From NCBI RefSeq assembly GCF_003856495.1, contig NZ_CP034118.1:1034001-1098000 (forward strand): DNA of 64,000 nucleotides, given 5' to 3'. A model generated the notes under the pieces. That model was not told where the DNA came from. It ran no database searches and was given only the letters and a program-made list of their open reading frames with translations. Source of the DNA: Staphylospora marina. Lineage in GTDB: Bacteria > Bacillota > Bacilli > Thermoactinomycetales > Thermoactinomycetaceae. Positions 18,053 to 26,294 of the stretch are shown in pieces (position 1 is the stretch's first letter; each line of letters starts with the position of its first letter). The translations under genes were made by a program, and so were the position numbers.

Positions 18053-18841
18053 ATGTTGCGTTGGAAAACAATCGGGGCATGGCTCGCTTCCGCCGTACTG
18101 GTTTTGTCGCTCGTCGGCTGCAATGTCCAGAAGCAGGGGGATTTGCTGTCCGACATCAAAGAGCGGGGAAGCATCCGGATCGGCACGGAAGGAACCTACA
18201 AGCCGTTCAGTTTTCACGATGAAAAAACCGGCGAGCTGACCGGTTTTGATGTGGAAGTGGCCGAAGAAGTGGCCAAACGTCTGGGCGTGAAAGCCGAGTT
18301 TGTGGAGACTCCGTGGGATTCCATGCTGACCAGTCTGCAAACGAAGAAAATCGACATGGTGGCCAACCAGGTCGGCATCAAGCCGGAACGCAAGGAGAAA
18401 TTCGATTTCTCCAAACCGTACACGGTCTCCTATGCGCAAATCGTGGTGAAAAGCGACAGCACCTCGATCAGCGACATTCAGGACGTCAAAGGCAAGAAAG
18501 CCGGACAAACCCCGACCAGCAATTTCGGAGAAATGGCCCGCCAAGCCGGTGCGGAAATCGTGGCATATGAAGACATGATGAGCGCCATGCGGGATGTGGC
18601 CGCCGGGCGCATCGATTTCAGCATCAACGACCGGTTGGCCATTGCCGAAATGATGAAAGTCTCCAAGCTGCCGCTCAAAACCGTCGGCGAGCCGATGGAC
18701 CGTTCCGAGAGCGCCTTCCCCGTGCCGAAAGGCAATGCGGAACTGATCGCCGAGATCAACAAAGCCCTCGACAGCATGCGTCAGGACGGCACCTTGGCCA
18801 AAATCTCCATGAAATGGTTCGGTGAAGACGTCACGAAATGA
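18053..18841 (+). CDS. tcyA: Amino-acid ABC transporter substrate-binding lipoprotein, TcyA-like
   Basis: A 262-residue extracytoplasmic solute receptor. Residues 1-22 form a lipoprotein signal peptide ending in the lipobox LVGC with Cys23 as lipidation site. The mature part has the polar amino-acid binding fold: GSIRIGTEGTYKPFSFHDE, LTGFDVEVAEEVAKRLG and DMVANQVGIKPERKEKFDFS. Length matches TcyA of B. subtilis (268), which delivers cystine. The matching permease and ATPase are not adjacent but 5.7 kb downstream (24596-26050), with no second binding protein beside them, so this is most likely their receptor. Cystine as ligand is inferred from family. Confidence 0.82.
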   Translation: MLRWKTIGAWLASAVLVLSLVGCNVQKQGDLLSDIKERGSIRIGTEGTYKPFSFHDEKTGELTGFDVEVAEEVAKRLGVKAEFVETPWDSMLTSLQTKKIDMVANQVGIKPERKEKFDFSKPYTVSYAQIVVKSDSTSISDIQDVKGKKAGQTPTSNFGEMARQAGAEIVAYEDMMSAMRDVAAGRIDFSINDRLAIAEMMKVSKLPLKTVGEPMDRSESAFPVPKGNAELIAEINKALDSMRQDGTLAKISMKWFGEDVTK

Positions 18842-18854
18842 TGTTTCGTACGGG

Positions 18855-18888
18855 ATCCCGGACGTTCGCAAAAGAGAACGTCCGGGAT
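18855..18888 (+). terminator. Terminator of tcyA
   Basis: A 13-bp perfect stem ATCCCGGACGTTC / GAACGTCCGGGAT with an 8-base loop, followed by TTGTCATTT. Confidence 0.85.
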
Positions 18889-18921
18889 TTGTCATTTCGG
18901 CCTGCTGTCATACCGGTCCGG

Positions 18922-18951
18922 TTGACGATCCGGAGGGCAATGCATTAAAAT
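18922..18951 (+). promoter_or_regulatory. Promoter of the ABC-F leader transcript
   Basis: TTGACG (18922-18927), 18 bases, TAAAAT (18946-18951). It predicts a transcript start near 18958 and a leader of about 240 bases before the ABC-F gene. Confidence 0.65.
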
Positions 18952-18999
18952 GATGGCATCACATCAAAATTTGTACGGAAAGGAACGGTACTTCGGACA

Positions 19000-19023
19000 A
19001 TGATTCAAGAATCCTGCTTCTGA
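19000..19023 (+). CDS. Possible leader peptide of the ABC-F gene (7 residues)
   Basis: The reading frame MIQESCF begins at ATG 19000 and ends at TGA 19021-19023. AAAGGAA lies 14 bases upstream, which is long but usable. The frame runs into the left arm of the large leader hairpin (19009-19074), so a ribosome stalled on it would change folding of the leader. Leader peptides of this kind control vmlR, msrD and vga-type genes. It is too short to verify by homology, so this remains a structural inference. Confidence 0.4.
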   Translation: MIQESCF

Positions 19024-19200
19024 AGCAAACGTCATCTCGATTTTCGGGAAATTTGCTTTTCCAGAGCAGGATTCGTATGCCCAAAATCCGGTGTACCGTT
19101 TTGTTGTGCCCGTTTGCTCCCGCCGTCCGGGGAACGGGCGATTCGGTCATGGAAATACCTGGGTGACGAATGCCTCTCTGGAAAGACAGGGAGGTTTTTT
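19009..19200 (+). promoter_or_regulatory. Attenuator leader of the ABC-F gene
   Basis: Three hairpins are visible: a long one pairing GAATCCTGCT (19009-19018) and AAGCAAA with TTTGCTT and AGCAGGATTC (19065-19074); a second with arms GCCCGTT and AACGGGC (about 19108-19139); and an intrinsic terminator CCTCTCTG-GAAAGA-CAGGGAGG (19172-19193) followed by TTTTTT directly against ATG 19201. The terminator 3' arm contains the ribosome site AGGGAGG, so the same hairpin would both stop transcription and hide the start. This is the usual architecture for drug-induced attenuation of antibiotic-resistance ABC-F genes. Confidence 0.75.
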
Positions 19201-20811
19201 ATGTTTGTGCTGGAAGCCCGTGGTTTGAAGAAATGGTTCGGAGACCGGATGGTTTTTTCGGTGGATCATTTGCAGATTGAAACCGGTGGGAAGATCGGGG
19301 TGGTCGGTGTCAACGGTGCCGGGAAGACCACGTTGCTCCGTGTGCTGGCCGGGTTCTTGGAACCGGACGAGGGAACGGTGCATGTTCGGGGAACGGTCGC
19401 CTGGATTCCCCAGGAAGATGAGATCGGAAACGGTGGATCAACGCTGAGCGGAGGGGAACGGACAAGACGCAAAATCACGGCCGCTTTGGCGGAGAAACCG
19501 GCGATGCTCATCGCCGACGAACCGACCAGCCATCTGGATCTCGAGTCGACGGAGTGGCTGGAGAAAGAGCTTCGCCGGTTTCCGGGGGCGCTTCTCTTGG
19601 TTTCCCATGACCGGGAGCTCTTGGATGCGGTGTGCGATCGCATCCTGGAAGTGGAGGCCGGGAAGGTTCGCCTGTATCCCGGGAATTACGGTGATTATCT
19701 TCGTCAGAAAGAGGAACGGTTGCAACGGGAGCGCTTCGAATATGAGCGGTACGTGTCGGAGAAGAAACGACTGACGGAAGTGATGCGGGCCAAAAAGCAA
19801 AAAGCCGCTTCAATGAAAAACCCGCCGAAAGGGATGAGTCCGTCCGAAGCGAGATTGATTTCCAACAAGAACAAGGCGAACGCAGCCGTGGCCAAAATGG
19901 AGCGTCAGGCCAAGGCATTGAAAACCCGGATCGAAAAACTGGAGAAAAAGGAAAAGCCGGTGGAACTTCCGGACGTCACGTTTGATCTGCAAGCTTTTCG
20001 GCCGATCGAAGGCAAACATGCCCTTCAACTGGAGCACGTGGGCAAACGGTTCGGAAAGAAGAGGCTCTTAGAGGACTTTTCCTGCAGCCTTCCCACGGGC
20101 AAGAAGGTGGCGCTCCTCGGGAAAAACGGTGCCGGAAAATCGACGTTGCTCCGGATGATCGCCGAACGGGAAGACGGGGTTCATTTGCCGCCTTCCGCCC
20201 GAATCGGATATTTTCATCAGCATTTGGCCGTTTTGGATGAAACCCGTTCGATTCTCGAGAATGTGAAAGAAAACAGTCCGTTTTCCGAAGAACTGATCCG
20301 GACGGTCCTGGCCCGGCTCCTGTTCCGGAGGGAGCAGGTGCACATGCCCGTGCATCTCCTGAGCGGCGGGGAAAAGGTGAAGGTGGCGCTGGCCCGCCTC
20401 TTTCTGAGCGAGGCCAATTTGCTTCTTCTCGACGAACCGACCAACTTTCTGGATCTCCGGAGCCGTCAAGCGTTGGAACAGGTTCTGAAAGCCCATCCCG
20501 GCACCATTGTGTTTGCCTCCCATGACCGGCGGCTCATCCGAAGCCTGGCCGACCAATTGTGGGTGTTGGAAGACGGGATCATCACCGTTTTCGACGGCCG
20601 GTTTGATGAATATGCCGAACGACGGGCAAAGACCGGCCACGTCGGGCGGGCGGAACAACGGGAACGCCTGCTTGCACTGGAGCGGGAATGGACCGAAGTC
20701 CTCGGGCGACTTTCCGTGCCGCAAAAAGGGGATGACCGGGAGGAGCTGGAACGGAGGGCGACGGAACTTCTTGACGAGATCCGCAAGCTGAAACAACGGG
20801 GAAATCTCTGA
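19201..20811 (+). CDS. ABC-F ribosome protection protein, Vga type
   Basis: A 536-residue cytosolic protein with two ATPase domains and no membrane part. Domain 1 is compact: Walker A GVNGAGKTT, only about 13 residues between WIPQ and LSGGERTRRK, then Walker B MLIADEPTSHLDL. The charged interdomain linker at residues 190-260 includes PKGMSPSEARLIS. Domain 2 has GKNGAGKST, LLSGGEKVKVALARLF and LLLLDEPTNFLDL. The compact first domain, linker length and phrases such as ILENV and LIRTVLARL fit the Vga group, which displaces lincosamide, pleuromutilin and streptogramin A drugs from the ribosome. ATG 19201 follows the terminator hairpin directly. Resistance is inferred, not shown. Confidence 0.87.
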   Translation: MFVLEARGLKKWFGDRMVFSVDHLQIETGGKIGVVGVNGAGKTTLLRVLAGFLEPDEGTVHVRGTVAWIPQEDEIGNGGSTLSGGERTRRKITAALAEKPAMLIADEPTSHLDLESTEWLEKELRRFPGALLLVSHDRELLDAVCDRILEVEAGKVRLYPGNYGDYLRQKEERLQRERFEYERYVSEKKRLTEVMRAKKQKAASMKNPPKGMSPSEARLISNKNKANAAVAKMERQAKALKTRIEKLEKKEKPVELPDVTFDLQAFRPIEGKHALQLEHVGKRFGKKRLLEDFSCSLPTGKKVALLGKNGAGKSTLLRMIAEREDGVHLPPSARIGYFHQHLAVLDETRSILENVKENSPFSEELIRTVLARLLFRREQVHMPVHLLSGGEKVKVALARLFLSEANLLLLDEPTNFLDLRSRQALEQVLKAHPGTIVFASHDRRLIRSLADQLWVLEDGIITVFDGRFDEYAERRAKTGHVGRAEQRERLLALEREWTEVLGRLSVPQKGDDREELERRATELLDEIRKLKQRGNL

Positions 20812-20814
20812 ATC

Positions 20815-20867
20815 CGCTCCGCTCAACCGGTCGGGATGATCCGGGGCGCCGCCGGTTGAGCGGAGCG
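20815..20867. repeat. 16-bp perfect inverted repeat after the ABC-F gene
   Basis: Arms CGCTCCGCTCAACCGG (20815-20830) and CCGGTTGAGCGGAGCG (20852-20867) flank a 21-base loop. It sits where a terminator is expected but lacks a T tract. Confidence 0.75.
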
Positions 20868-20968
20868 ATGGTCCGTTTCTTCGTGAGCTCCCCATCCATG
20901 GGCGGATGCATGGGATCTTTGGGAATGTTCAGATATTTATTCCGGGAAACAAAAACTCCCCGACATCT

Positions 20969-20977
20969 GTTACTATG
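20969..20977 (+). promoter_or_regulatory. Candidate extended -10 of zwf
   Basis: TGTTACTAT fits an extended -10 about 110 bases before the zwf start. No convincing -35 is present. The rest of the 20868-21088 gap shows nothing else I can name. Confidence 0.35.
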
Positions 20978-21088
20978 TAGGTTGGACATCGGATGCCGGT
21001 CCATGGATACCGGTATCGGAACGCTCACATACTACCAATTGGAAGAGGATTCCTGAACGGATGGATCGGATGTTGGAGGAGTGAAATC

Positions 21089-22615
21089 ATGTCGACTCGT
21101 TCCCGTACACCGGAGGCATTTTCAATCGTGATCTTCGGGGCCACCGGTGATTTGGCGAAACGCAAATTGTTTCCCGCCCTGTTCGGTCTTTACAAGACCG
21201 GGCTGTTGCCGGAGCATTTTCGGGTGGTGGGCACCGGCAGGACTCCCCGTTCGACGGACGAATTCCGGGAGTCGGTCCGGGCTTCGGTTTCCGAATTCGG
21301 GAGACTGAAGCCGGATTCCAACGCGGAATGGCAAGACTTTGCGGGCCGCTTTTATTATGCGGCGTCCGATGTGAACGACCCCAGGGGATACGGAGAGATC
21401 AGATCAATCATCGAATCTTTTGAAAAAGAGCATGCGCTTCCCGGAAATCGCCTGTTTTACCTGGCGATCAGTCCGGACCTGTTCGGTGCCGTTTCGCGCC
21501 ATTTGCGGGATTCCGGATTGACGGAAACCGCCGGTTGGAAGCGTTTGGTCATCGAGAAGCCCATCGGGCATGACCATGCATCCGCCAAAGCTTTGAACGG
21601 GCAGATCAAACAAACGTTCACGGAGGAAGAAACGTACCGGATCGACCACTATCTCGGCAAACAGATGGTTCAAAACATCGACGTGATCCGCTTTGCCAAT
21701 TCCATGTTTGAACCGCTGTGGAATCATCATTATATCGAATGCGTACAGATCACGGCAAGTGAAATCGTCGGTGTGGAGGAGCGGGCCGGTTTCTATGACC
21801 GGACCGGCGCCCTTCGGGACATGGTGCAGAATCACATGTTGCAGATGCTGATGATGGTGGCCATGGAACCGCCCAGCCGGCTGAAAACGGAAGCGATTCA
21901 CGATGAGAAGATCAAAGTGTTGCGTTCCCTCAGGCGGTACACGGAAGAAGAAGCGGGAGAGCATGTGATTCGCGCCCAGTATCTGGCGGGATCGATCGAA
22001 GGCAAGCAAGTGCCGGGGTACCGCGAGGAAAAAAACGTCCGCTTCGATTCCAACACGGAAACATTCGTGGCAGCCAAGCTGTACGTGGACAACCTGCGAT
22101 GGGCCGGTGTTCCCTTTTATGTGCGCACCGGCAAACGGATGGCGGAAAAAGCCACGGAAATCGTGATCCAGTTCCGCAATGTGCCGAAGAACCTGTATTT
22201 CAACAAACACAACAATCTGAATCCCAACTTGCTGGTGATCTCCATCCAGCCGAACGAAGGGATTCAGATGGTGCTCAATGCCCGCCATCCGGGAGACGAT
22301 TCCCGGATCGTCCCGGTGGCGATGGAGTTCTCCGGGAACTTCGGGAAAAGTGTACCGGAAGCGTATGAATCCCTCATCCACGATGCGATCATCGGGGATC
22401 AGACATTTTTCACCCACTGGGAAGAAGTGTCGCTCGCCTGGAAGTTCATCGACCCCATCCGCCGGGCGTGGGATGCGGACAAGCATCCGCTGTATCACTA
22501 TGCAAGCGGAACTTGGGGACCGCAGGAAGCACACGAATTGCTGGCGCGGGAAGGACATGCCTGGTGGCCCGTGACCGGTCGGCGCGATCACCGGATCATT
22601 CGGGTCGGTCAGTGA
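21089..22615 (+). CDS. zwf: Glucose-6-phosphate 1-dehydrogenase
   Basis: A 508-residue enzyme that oxidises glucose-6-phosphate to 6-phosphogluconolactone with NADP and opens the oxidative pentose phosphate pathway. The N-terminus has the dinucleotide motif FGATGDLAKRKLFPAL. The active-site motif RIDHYLGK, with the catalytic His region, follows VIEKPIGHD near residue 185, and the C-terminal half carries the family beta-sheet domain (WAGVPFYVRTGKRM). Length matches B. subtilis Zwf (489) and relatives. ATG 21089 has GGAGGAGTG six to eight bases upstream; a longer frame from 20993 is nonconserved. No gnd or pgl gene is adjacent. Confidence 0.95.
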   Translation: MSTRSRTPEAFSIVIFGATGDLAKRKLFPALFGLYKTGLLPEHFRVVGTGRTPRSTDEFRESVRASVSEFGRLKPDSNAEWQDFAGRFYYAASDVNDPRGYGEIRSIIESFEKEHALPGNRLFYLAISPDLFGAVSRHLRDSGLTETAGWKRLVIEKPIGHDHASAKALNGQIKQTFTEEETYRIDHYLGKQMVQNIDVIRFANSMFEPLWNHHYIECVQITASEIVGVEERAGFYDRTGALRDMVQNHMLQMLMMVAMEPPSRLKTEAIHDEKIKVLRSLRRYTEEEAGEHVIRAQYLAGSIEGKQVPGYREEKNVRFDSNTETFVAAKLYVDNLRWAGVPFYVRTGKRMAEKATEIVIQFRNVPKNLYFNKHNNLNPNLLVISIQPNEGIQMVLNARHPGDDSRIVPVAMEFSGNFGKSVPEAYESLIHDAIIGDQTFFTHWEEVSLAWKFIDPIRRAWDADKHPLYHYASGTWGPQEAHELLAREGHAWWPVTGRRDHRIIRVGQ

Positions 22616-22676
22616 GTCGCAAAGGCTTCCGGTGCAAGCTGAAAAAAATGAAAACGAACGGGAGAGATGGTTCACC

Positions 22677-23318
22677 ATGAAAATTTATGATGTGTCGATG
22701 CCCATTCACGCAGGCATGCCTGTCTACAAAAACAAGGAGTCCAAGAAACCGGTCATTCGCGTCGTGCAGGACTTTGACACCTCCCCGGCCCGGGAATCGC
22801 GCATCGATTTGGACGTCCACTGCGGAACTCACGTGGATTCGCCGTTGCACATGGTGCCGGGCGGCGGGACGATGGAGACCCTTCCGCTGGAAAATCTGGT
22901 CGGTTCCTGCCTGGTGCTTGACCTGACCGGCGTAAAGGGGGGCATCACCCGGGAGCATCTGGAATCCAAAGAGATTCAAGCCGGTGATTTTGTTCTTCTG
23001 AAAACGCGAAACTCGCAGAACGACGGGTTTGACTTTGAATTCGTGTATCTGGCCGAAGACGGAGCCCGCTGGCTCGTGGAACGGAAGGTGCGCGGCGTGG
23101 GCATCGACGCGCTCGGCATCGAACGCTCGCAGCCGGGGCACCCCACCCACAAAACGCTGTTTGCCGCCGGTGTGATCATCATCGAGGGGCTTCGCTTGGC
23201 CGAAGTGCCGGAAGGTCGCTATTTCATGGTGGCGGCTCCCATCAAACTCCTGGAGACGGAAGCCGCGCCGGCCAGGGTGTTGCTGATCGACGGCCTGACG
23301 GAACAGAAGAAAGGATGA
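22677..23318 (+). CDS. Cyclase-family metal-dependent hydrolase (kynurenine formamidase-like)
   Basis: A 213-residue protein of the cyclase/arylformamidase family. The metal-binding motif HCGTHVDSPLH, with two His and one Asp, is intact near residues 47-57, and further family features are GGITREHLES and GIDALGIERSQPGH. Family members hydrolyse N-formylkynurenine, isatin or other amides and lactones. GGGAGAGA precedes ATG 22677 by nine bases. No kynureninase or tryptophan dioxygenase lies nearby, so the kynurenine role is not supported by context. It starts 62 bases after zwf and ends at its own terminator, so it may be co-transcribed with zwf. Confidence 0.83.
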   Translation: MKIYDVSMPIHAGMPVYKNKESKKPVIRVVQDFDTSPARESRIDLDVHCGTHVDSPLHMVPGGGTMETLPLENLVGSCLVLDLTGVKGGITREHLESKEIQAGDFVLLKTRNSQNDGFDFEFVYLAEDGARWLVERKVRGVGIDALGIERSQPGHPTHKTLFAAGVIIIEGLRLAEVPEGRYFMVAAPIKLLETEAAPARVLLIDGLTEQKKG

Positions 23319-23431
23319 ACCCGGAAGCAGTCGCAAATGGTTGCTGACGTGTTTTCCCGGTTCGTTTCACCGCACGCGCCAATGCTCTTGCACAAAAGGA
23401 CGTCGGGGAAAAGAGAAGGATCGGGGTGACA

Positions 23432-23473
23432 CCGTATCCGGAATCCGGGCAAGGATGCCGGATACGGGTTTTT
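23432..23473 (+). terminator. Terminator of the cyclase-family gene
   Basis: Arms CCGTATCCGG (23432-23441) and CCGGATACGG (23458-23467) are followed by GTTTTTC. Confidence 0.85.
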
Positions 23474-23519
23474 CGCCACTCCTCTGTCAGATGTTTCGAA
23501 ATAAAAGGGAGGTTCAAAC

Positions 23520-24388
23520 ATGGGAGAAATGTTGTCCATGTTGAAGAAGCATTGGTTGCGGATGTCGGTCGTCACCGTTTTGGGGAATCTGCAAGCATCC
23601 TGTTTCAGTGGGCTGTCATCGGGGGTGTGCTCTGGGTGACGGGAATCCGCGAGATTTTGGACTTGTGGGCCGTTTCCGATTCTCCGTGGTTTTGGGTGTT
23701 TGAAGGGATTTTGATCATCTTGTACGGCATCGTTCTTTGGCAAAACGGTTCGTTTCTCGCGGTCCTCTGTATATCGGCAGGTCTGCAAGTTGCCTTCAAA
23801 GAAACTTTTCCTTCGTTTCGCGCATTGATTCGTGGGCTCCCGAAGATCCCGCGCCTGGCGGCTGTGCTGGTGTGGCCCGGTTTGGCGGCAACTCTCCCAG
23901 TGGCCGGTCTGTTGACTTCGACGATTCTTTTGGCGGACGGAAAACTCGCTTTCGGTTTTTCCCTGTTGATCATGTCCGGTGTCTCGTTGGCGGTTCTTTC
24001 CATGGCCTGGTTGCATGTTCCGCTGATTGCCGCTCGTGAACAGACGGGAACCTTCCGGGCGCTGTCCATGTCGTTTCTGCTGTTCCGCAGACATTTTTCC
24101 CAAGTGTTTGTTTCCTCCTTGTGGACACTTCCATTTCTGCTTGCTTACATCGGCTCGACCGCACTCTGGTCCTGTTTTTTATTGTTCATCGTTGCGGACC
24201 CGAGAGGCGATGCCCTGTTCGGAACGTTGCTGTTCGTGGTGGTCCCGCTCGGCTTCTCCCTGAGCCTCGGAGCGGTGCTGCTGGCACCGGCTATGCTTGT
24301 CTTGTGTTACCGGTATGTCCGAGTTCTGCGACCGCTCCTGGTCCAATCCTGTCCCGATGCATATGAACGGGAGGCGGGGGATCGATGA
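23520..24388 (+). pseudogene. Multi-pass membrane protein with a one-base frameshift, function unknown
   Basis: ATG 23520 follows GGGAGGTTCAAAC and begins MGEMLSMLKKHWLRMSVVTV, but this frame stops within 40 codons. The -1 frame continues from about 23585 as ILFQWAVIGGVLWVTGIREI and runs to 24388 with roughly seven hydrophobic segments. The total of 869 bases is one short of a multiple of three, and one extra base in the GGGG at 23582-23585 (or in CC near 23599) restores a single protein of 289 residues. The -1 frame is open upstream to 23426, but that stretch covers the preceding terminator and is not protein-like. The family is unknown to me; the topology suggests a regulator or transporter accessory. 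Confidence 0.72.
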
Positions 24389-24509
24389 CATCTGGAAGCT
24401 CCGATTGTCGGACGGCAGTTTTTCCTGTCCGTTTGCGCGACGCGACGGCGGGAAAAGGTGCCGGTTTTTTTGATATCCCCGTTTCGTTGACGTGACGGGT
24501 GTTTTCTGT

Positions 24510-24538
24510 TTGACACGGAATTTCGCCGGTCGTAAGAT
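24510..24538 (+). promoter_or_regulatory. Strong promoter of the tcyBC-like operon
   Basis: TTGACA, exactly 17 bases, TAAGAT: one base from a perfect sigma-A consensus. The transcript would start near 24545, about 50 bases before the permease start. Confidence 0.8.
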
Positions 24539-24595
24539 AAAAACAATGTTGCATCGTTGAATAAATCCGATTGAAAAAGTCGGGAATGGAGTGTG

Positions 24596-25294
24596 ATGGG
24601 GTCGATGAACTTTTTGACGGACATCCAGTGGGAAAATCTTTTTGACCCCGAATTGGCCGTGAGAGAAGCTCCCTACATTTTGGGGGGGCTCCCGCATGTG
24701 GTTTGGATCAGTCTGCTCACCATGGCGCTCGGCCTGATTCTCGGTTTGATCGTCGCTTTGTGCCGCATGTCGGACCGGGTGTGGCTCCGCGTTCCGGCGC
24801 GCGTCTACATTTCCGTGATCCGCGGAACTCCTCTGCTGGTGCAATTGTTCATTCTGTACTTCGGACTTCCGGTGATCGGAGTGACGCTGACCCCGCTCTT
24901 TGCCGGCATCATCGGACTGGCCCTCAATGTGGGCGGTTATGCGGCGGAAACGATTCGGGGCGCCATTTTGTCGATTCCCCGCGGGCAGTGGGAAGCCGCC
25001 TATTCGCTCAACATGACGACCCGTCAAGCCCTGCGGAGGGTGGTGCTTCCCCAAGCGGCACGGGTGGCTTTGCCGTCTTTGGCCAACACGTTTCTCAGCC
25101 TGGTGAAAGACACCTCTCTCCTGGCCATGATCACCGTGAACGAAATGTTTTACCGGGCAAAAATCATCGGAGGTCGAACCTTCGACTACATGACCGTTTA
25201 CATTGAAGTGGCTTTCTTCTATTGGGTGATCTGCACGCTGCTGGCCATGTTGCAGGAGCGGCTGGAACGACGGTACGGACGCCACACCGCGTGA
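24596..25294 (+). CDS. tcyB: Amino-acid ABC transporter permease, TcyB-like
   Basis: A 232-residue polar amino-acid permease with about five TM helices. The ABC permease (EAA-type) loop GQWEAAYSLNMTTRQALRRV with VVLPQAARVALPSL lies near residues 138-165, and VIRGTPLLVQLFILYFGLP is typical of the HisMQ family. ATG 24596 is preferred over the neighbouring GTG 24593 and ATG 24605 by spacing from TGGAG. Length matches B. subtilis TcyB (234). The ATPase gene follows after 12 bases. The likely receptor is the lipoprotein at 18053. Confidence 0.88.
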   Translation: MGSMNFLTDIQWENLFDPELAVREAPYILGGLPHVVWISLLTMALGLILGLIVALCRMSDRVWLRVPARVYISVIRGTPLLVQLFILYFGLPVIGVTLTPLFAGIIGLALNVGGYAAETIRGAILSIPRGQWEAAYSLNMTTRQALRRVVLPQAARVALPSLANTFLSLVKDTSLLAMITVNEMFYRAKIIGGRTFDYMTVYIEVAFFYWVICTLLAMLQERLERRYGRHTA

Positions 25295-25306
25295 GGAGGA
25301 ACGGAA

Positions 25307-26050
25307 ATGATTGAAGCAAGGGGACTGGTCAAGCGATTCCGTGGACACGAAGTGCTGAAGGGGATTGACTTTGTCGTGGACCGCGGAGAGACCGTTTGCA
25401 TCATCGGTCCGAGCGGCTCCGGCAAGTCGACGTTGCTGCGCTGTCTCAACCTGTTGGAAGTGCCGGATGCGGGCAGCCTGCAAATCGGCGATGTGCGACT
25501 GGACTTTTCGAAAACCGTGGATCCGGGAGCCATCCGCAACCTTCGGGCCAAAACCGGCATGGTGTTTCAGGGCTTCAACCTGTTTCCGCACATGACCGCC
25601 CTGGAAAACGTGATGGAAGGACCCGTCACGGTCAAAAAAATCTCCAAGGAGGAAGCCATCGCCCGCGGAGAAGAACTGCTGCGCAAGGTGGGCCTCCCGG
25701 ACAAACGGGACGCTTATCCGGATCGTCTGTCCGGGGGACAGCAACAACGGGTGGCCATTGCCCGGGCGCTGGCGATGGAGCCGGACGTCCTGTTGTTTGA
25801 CGAACCCACTTCGGCGCTCGATCCCGAGCTGGTCGGAGAAGTGCTCCGCACGATGAAAGAGTTGGCCGCGGAAAAGCAAACCATGGTGATCGTCACCCAT
25901 GAAATGGGCTTTGCCCGGCAAGTGGCCGACCGCATCGTTTTCATCGACGGGGGGCGGATCATCGAACAGGGAACGCCGGATGATGTGTTTCACCGTCCGA
26001 AAGAAGAGCGGACGAAACGATTCTTGGACAAACTTCGGGAAATCGGCTGA
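25307..26050 (+). CDS. tcyC: Amino-acid ABC transporter ATPase, TcyC-like
   Basis: A 247-residue ATPase, the exact length of B. subtilis TcyC. Walker [14 protein letters not shown] (near residue 34), Q-loop [18 protein letters not shown], signature [15 protein letters not shown], Walker [15 protein letters not shown] and the switch His in [10 protein letters not shown] are all intact. GAGGAGGA precedes ATG 25307. It drives uptake of a polar amino acid, probably cystine, with the upstream permease. A terminator closes the operon. Confidence 0.9.
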   Translation: MIEARGLVKRFRGHEVLKGIDFVVDRGETVCIIGPSGSGKSTLLRCLNLLEVPDAGSLQIGDVRLDFSKTVDPGAIRNLRAKTGMVFQGFNLFPHMTALENVMEGPVTVKKISKEEAIARGEELLRKVGLPDKRDAYPDRLSGGQQQRVAIARALAMEPDVLLFDEPTSALDPELVGEVLRTMKELAAEKQTMVIVTHEMGFARQVADRIVFIDGGRIIEQGTPDDVFHRPKEERTKRFLDKLREIG

Positions 26051-26104
26051 CATTCATTGCTTTGTTTTCGGGAACGGATTTGCACGGTGAAAAAGATTTC
26101 GGAG

Positions 26105-26135
26105 GACTTCTGCCATTCCGGCAGGAGTCTTTTTT
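26105..26135 (+). terminator. Terminator of tcyBC
   Basis: GACTTCTGCC (26105-26114) pairs with GGCAGGAGTC (26120-26129), followed by six T. Confidence 0.85.
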
Positions 26136-26294
26136 GTCGGTGGACCATGGTGCGGTCCACAAGCCTCGGTCCTGATTTTTCCGGTGTCCATAGATGTTCG
26201 GGCCTGTCTGTTTATGTTAACATGGAAGTAAATGAGAACAGGCAAATCCGCATGGCTTCAAGAATAACATACCTTGCAGGGGGAAACCTGACGG

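Noticed and set aside
18950-19003. A 16-17-codon frame ending in an ATGA overlap with the 7-codon leader frame
   Set aside because: Its start codons lie within the predicted -10 hexamer, so they would not be transcribed from the promoter at 18922-18951.
24179-26053. A 624-codon minus-strand frame opposite the tcyBC genes
   Set aside because: The plus-strand genes have intact ABC motifs; the antisense frame shows none and is a composition shadow.
26214-26223. ATGTTAACAT palindrome before the nucleotidyltransferase gene as an XRE operator
   Set aside because: It is only 10 bases, single copy, and such palindromes occur by chance; there is no second site.
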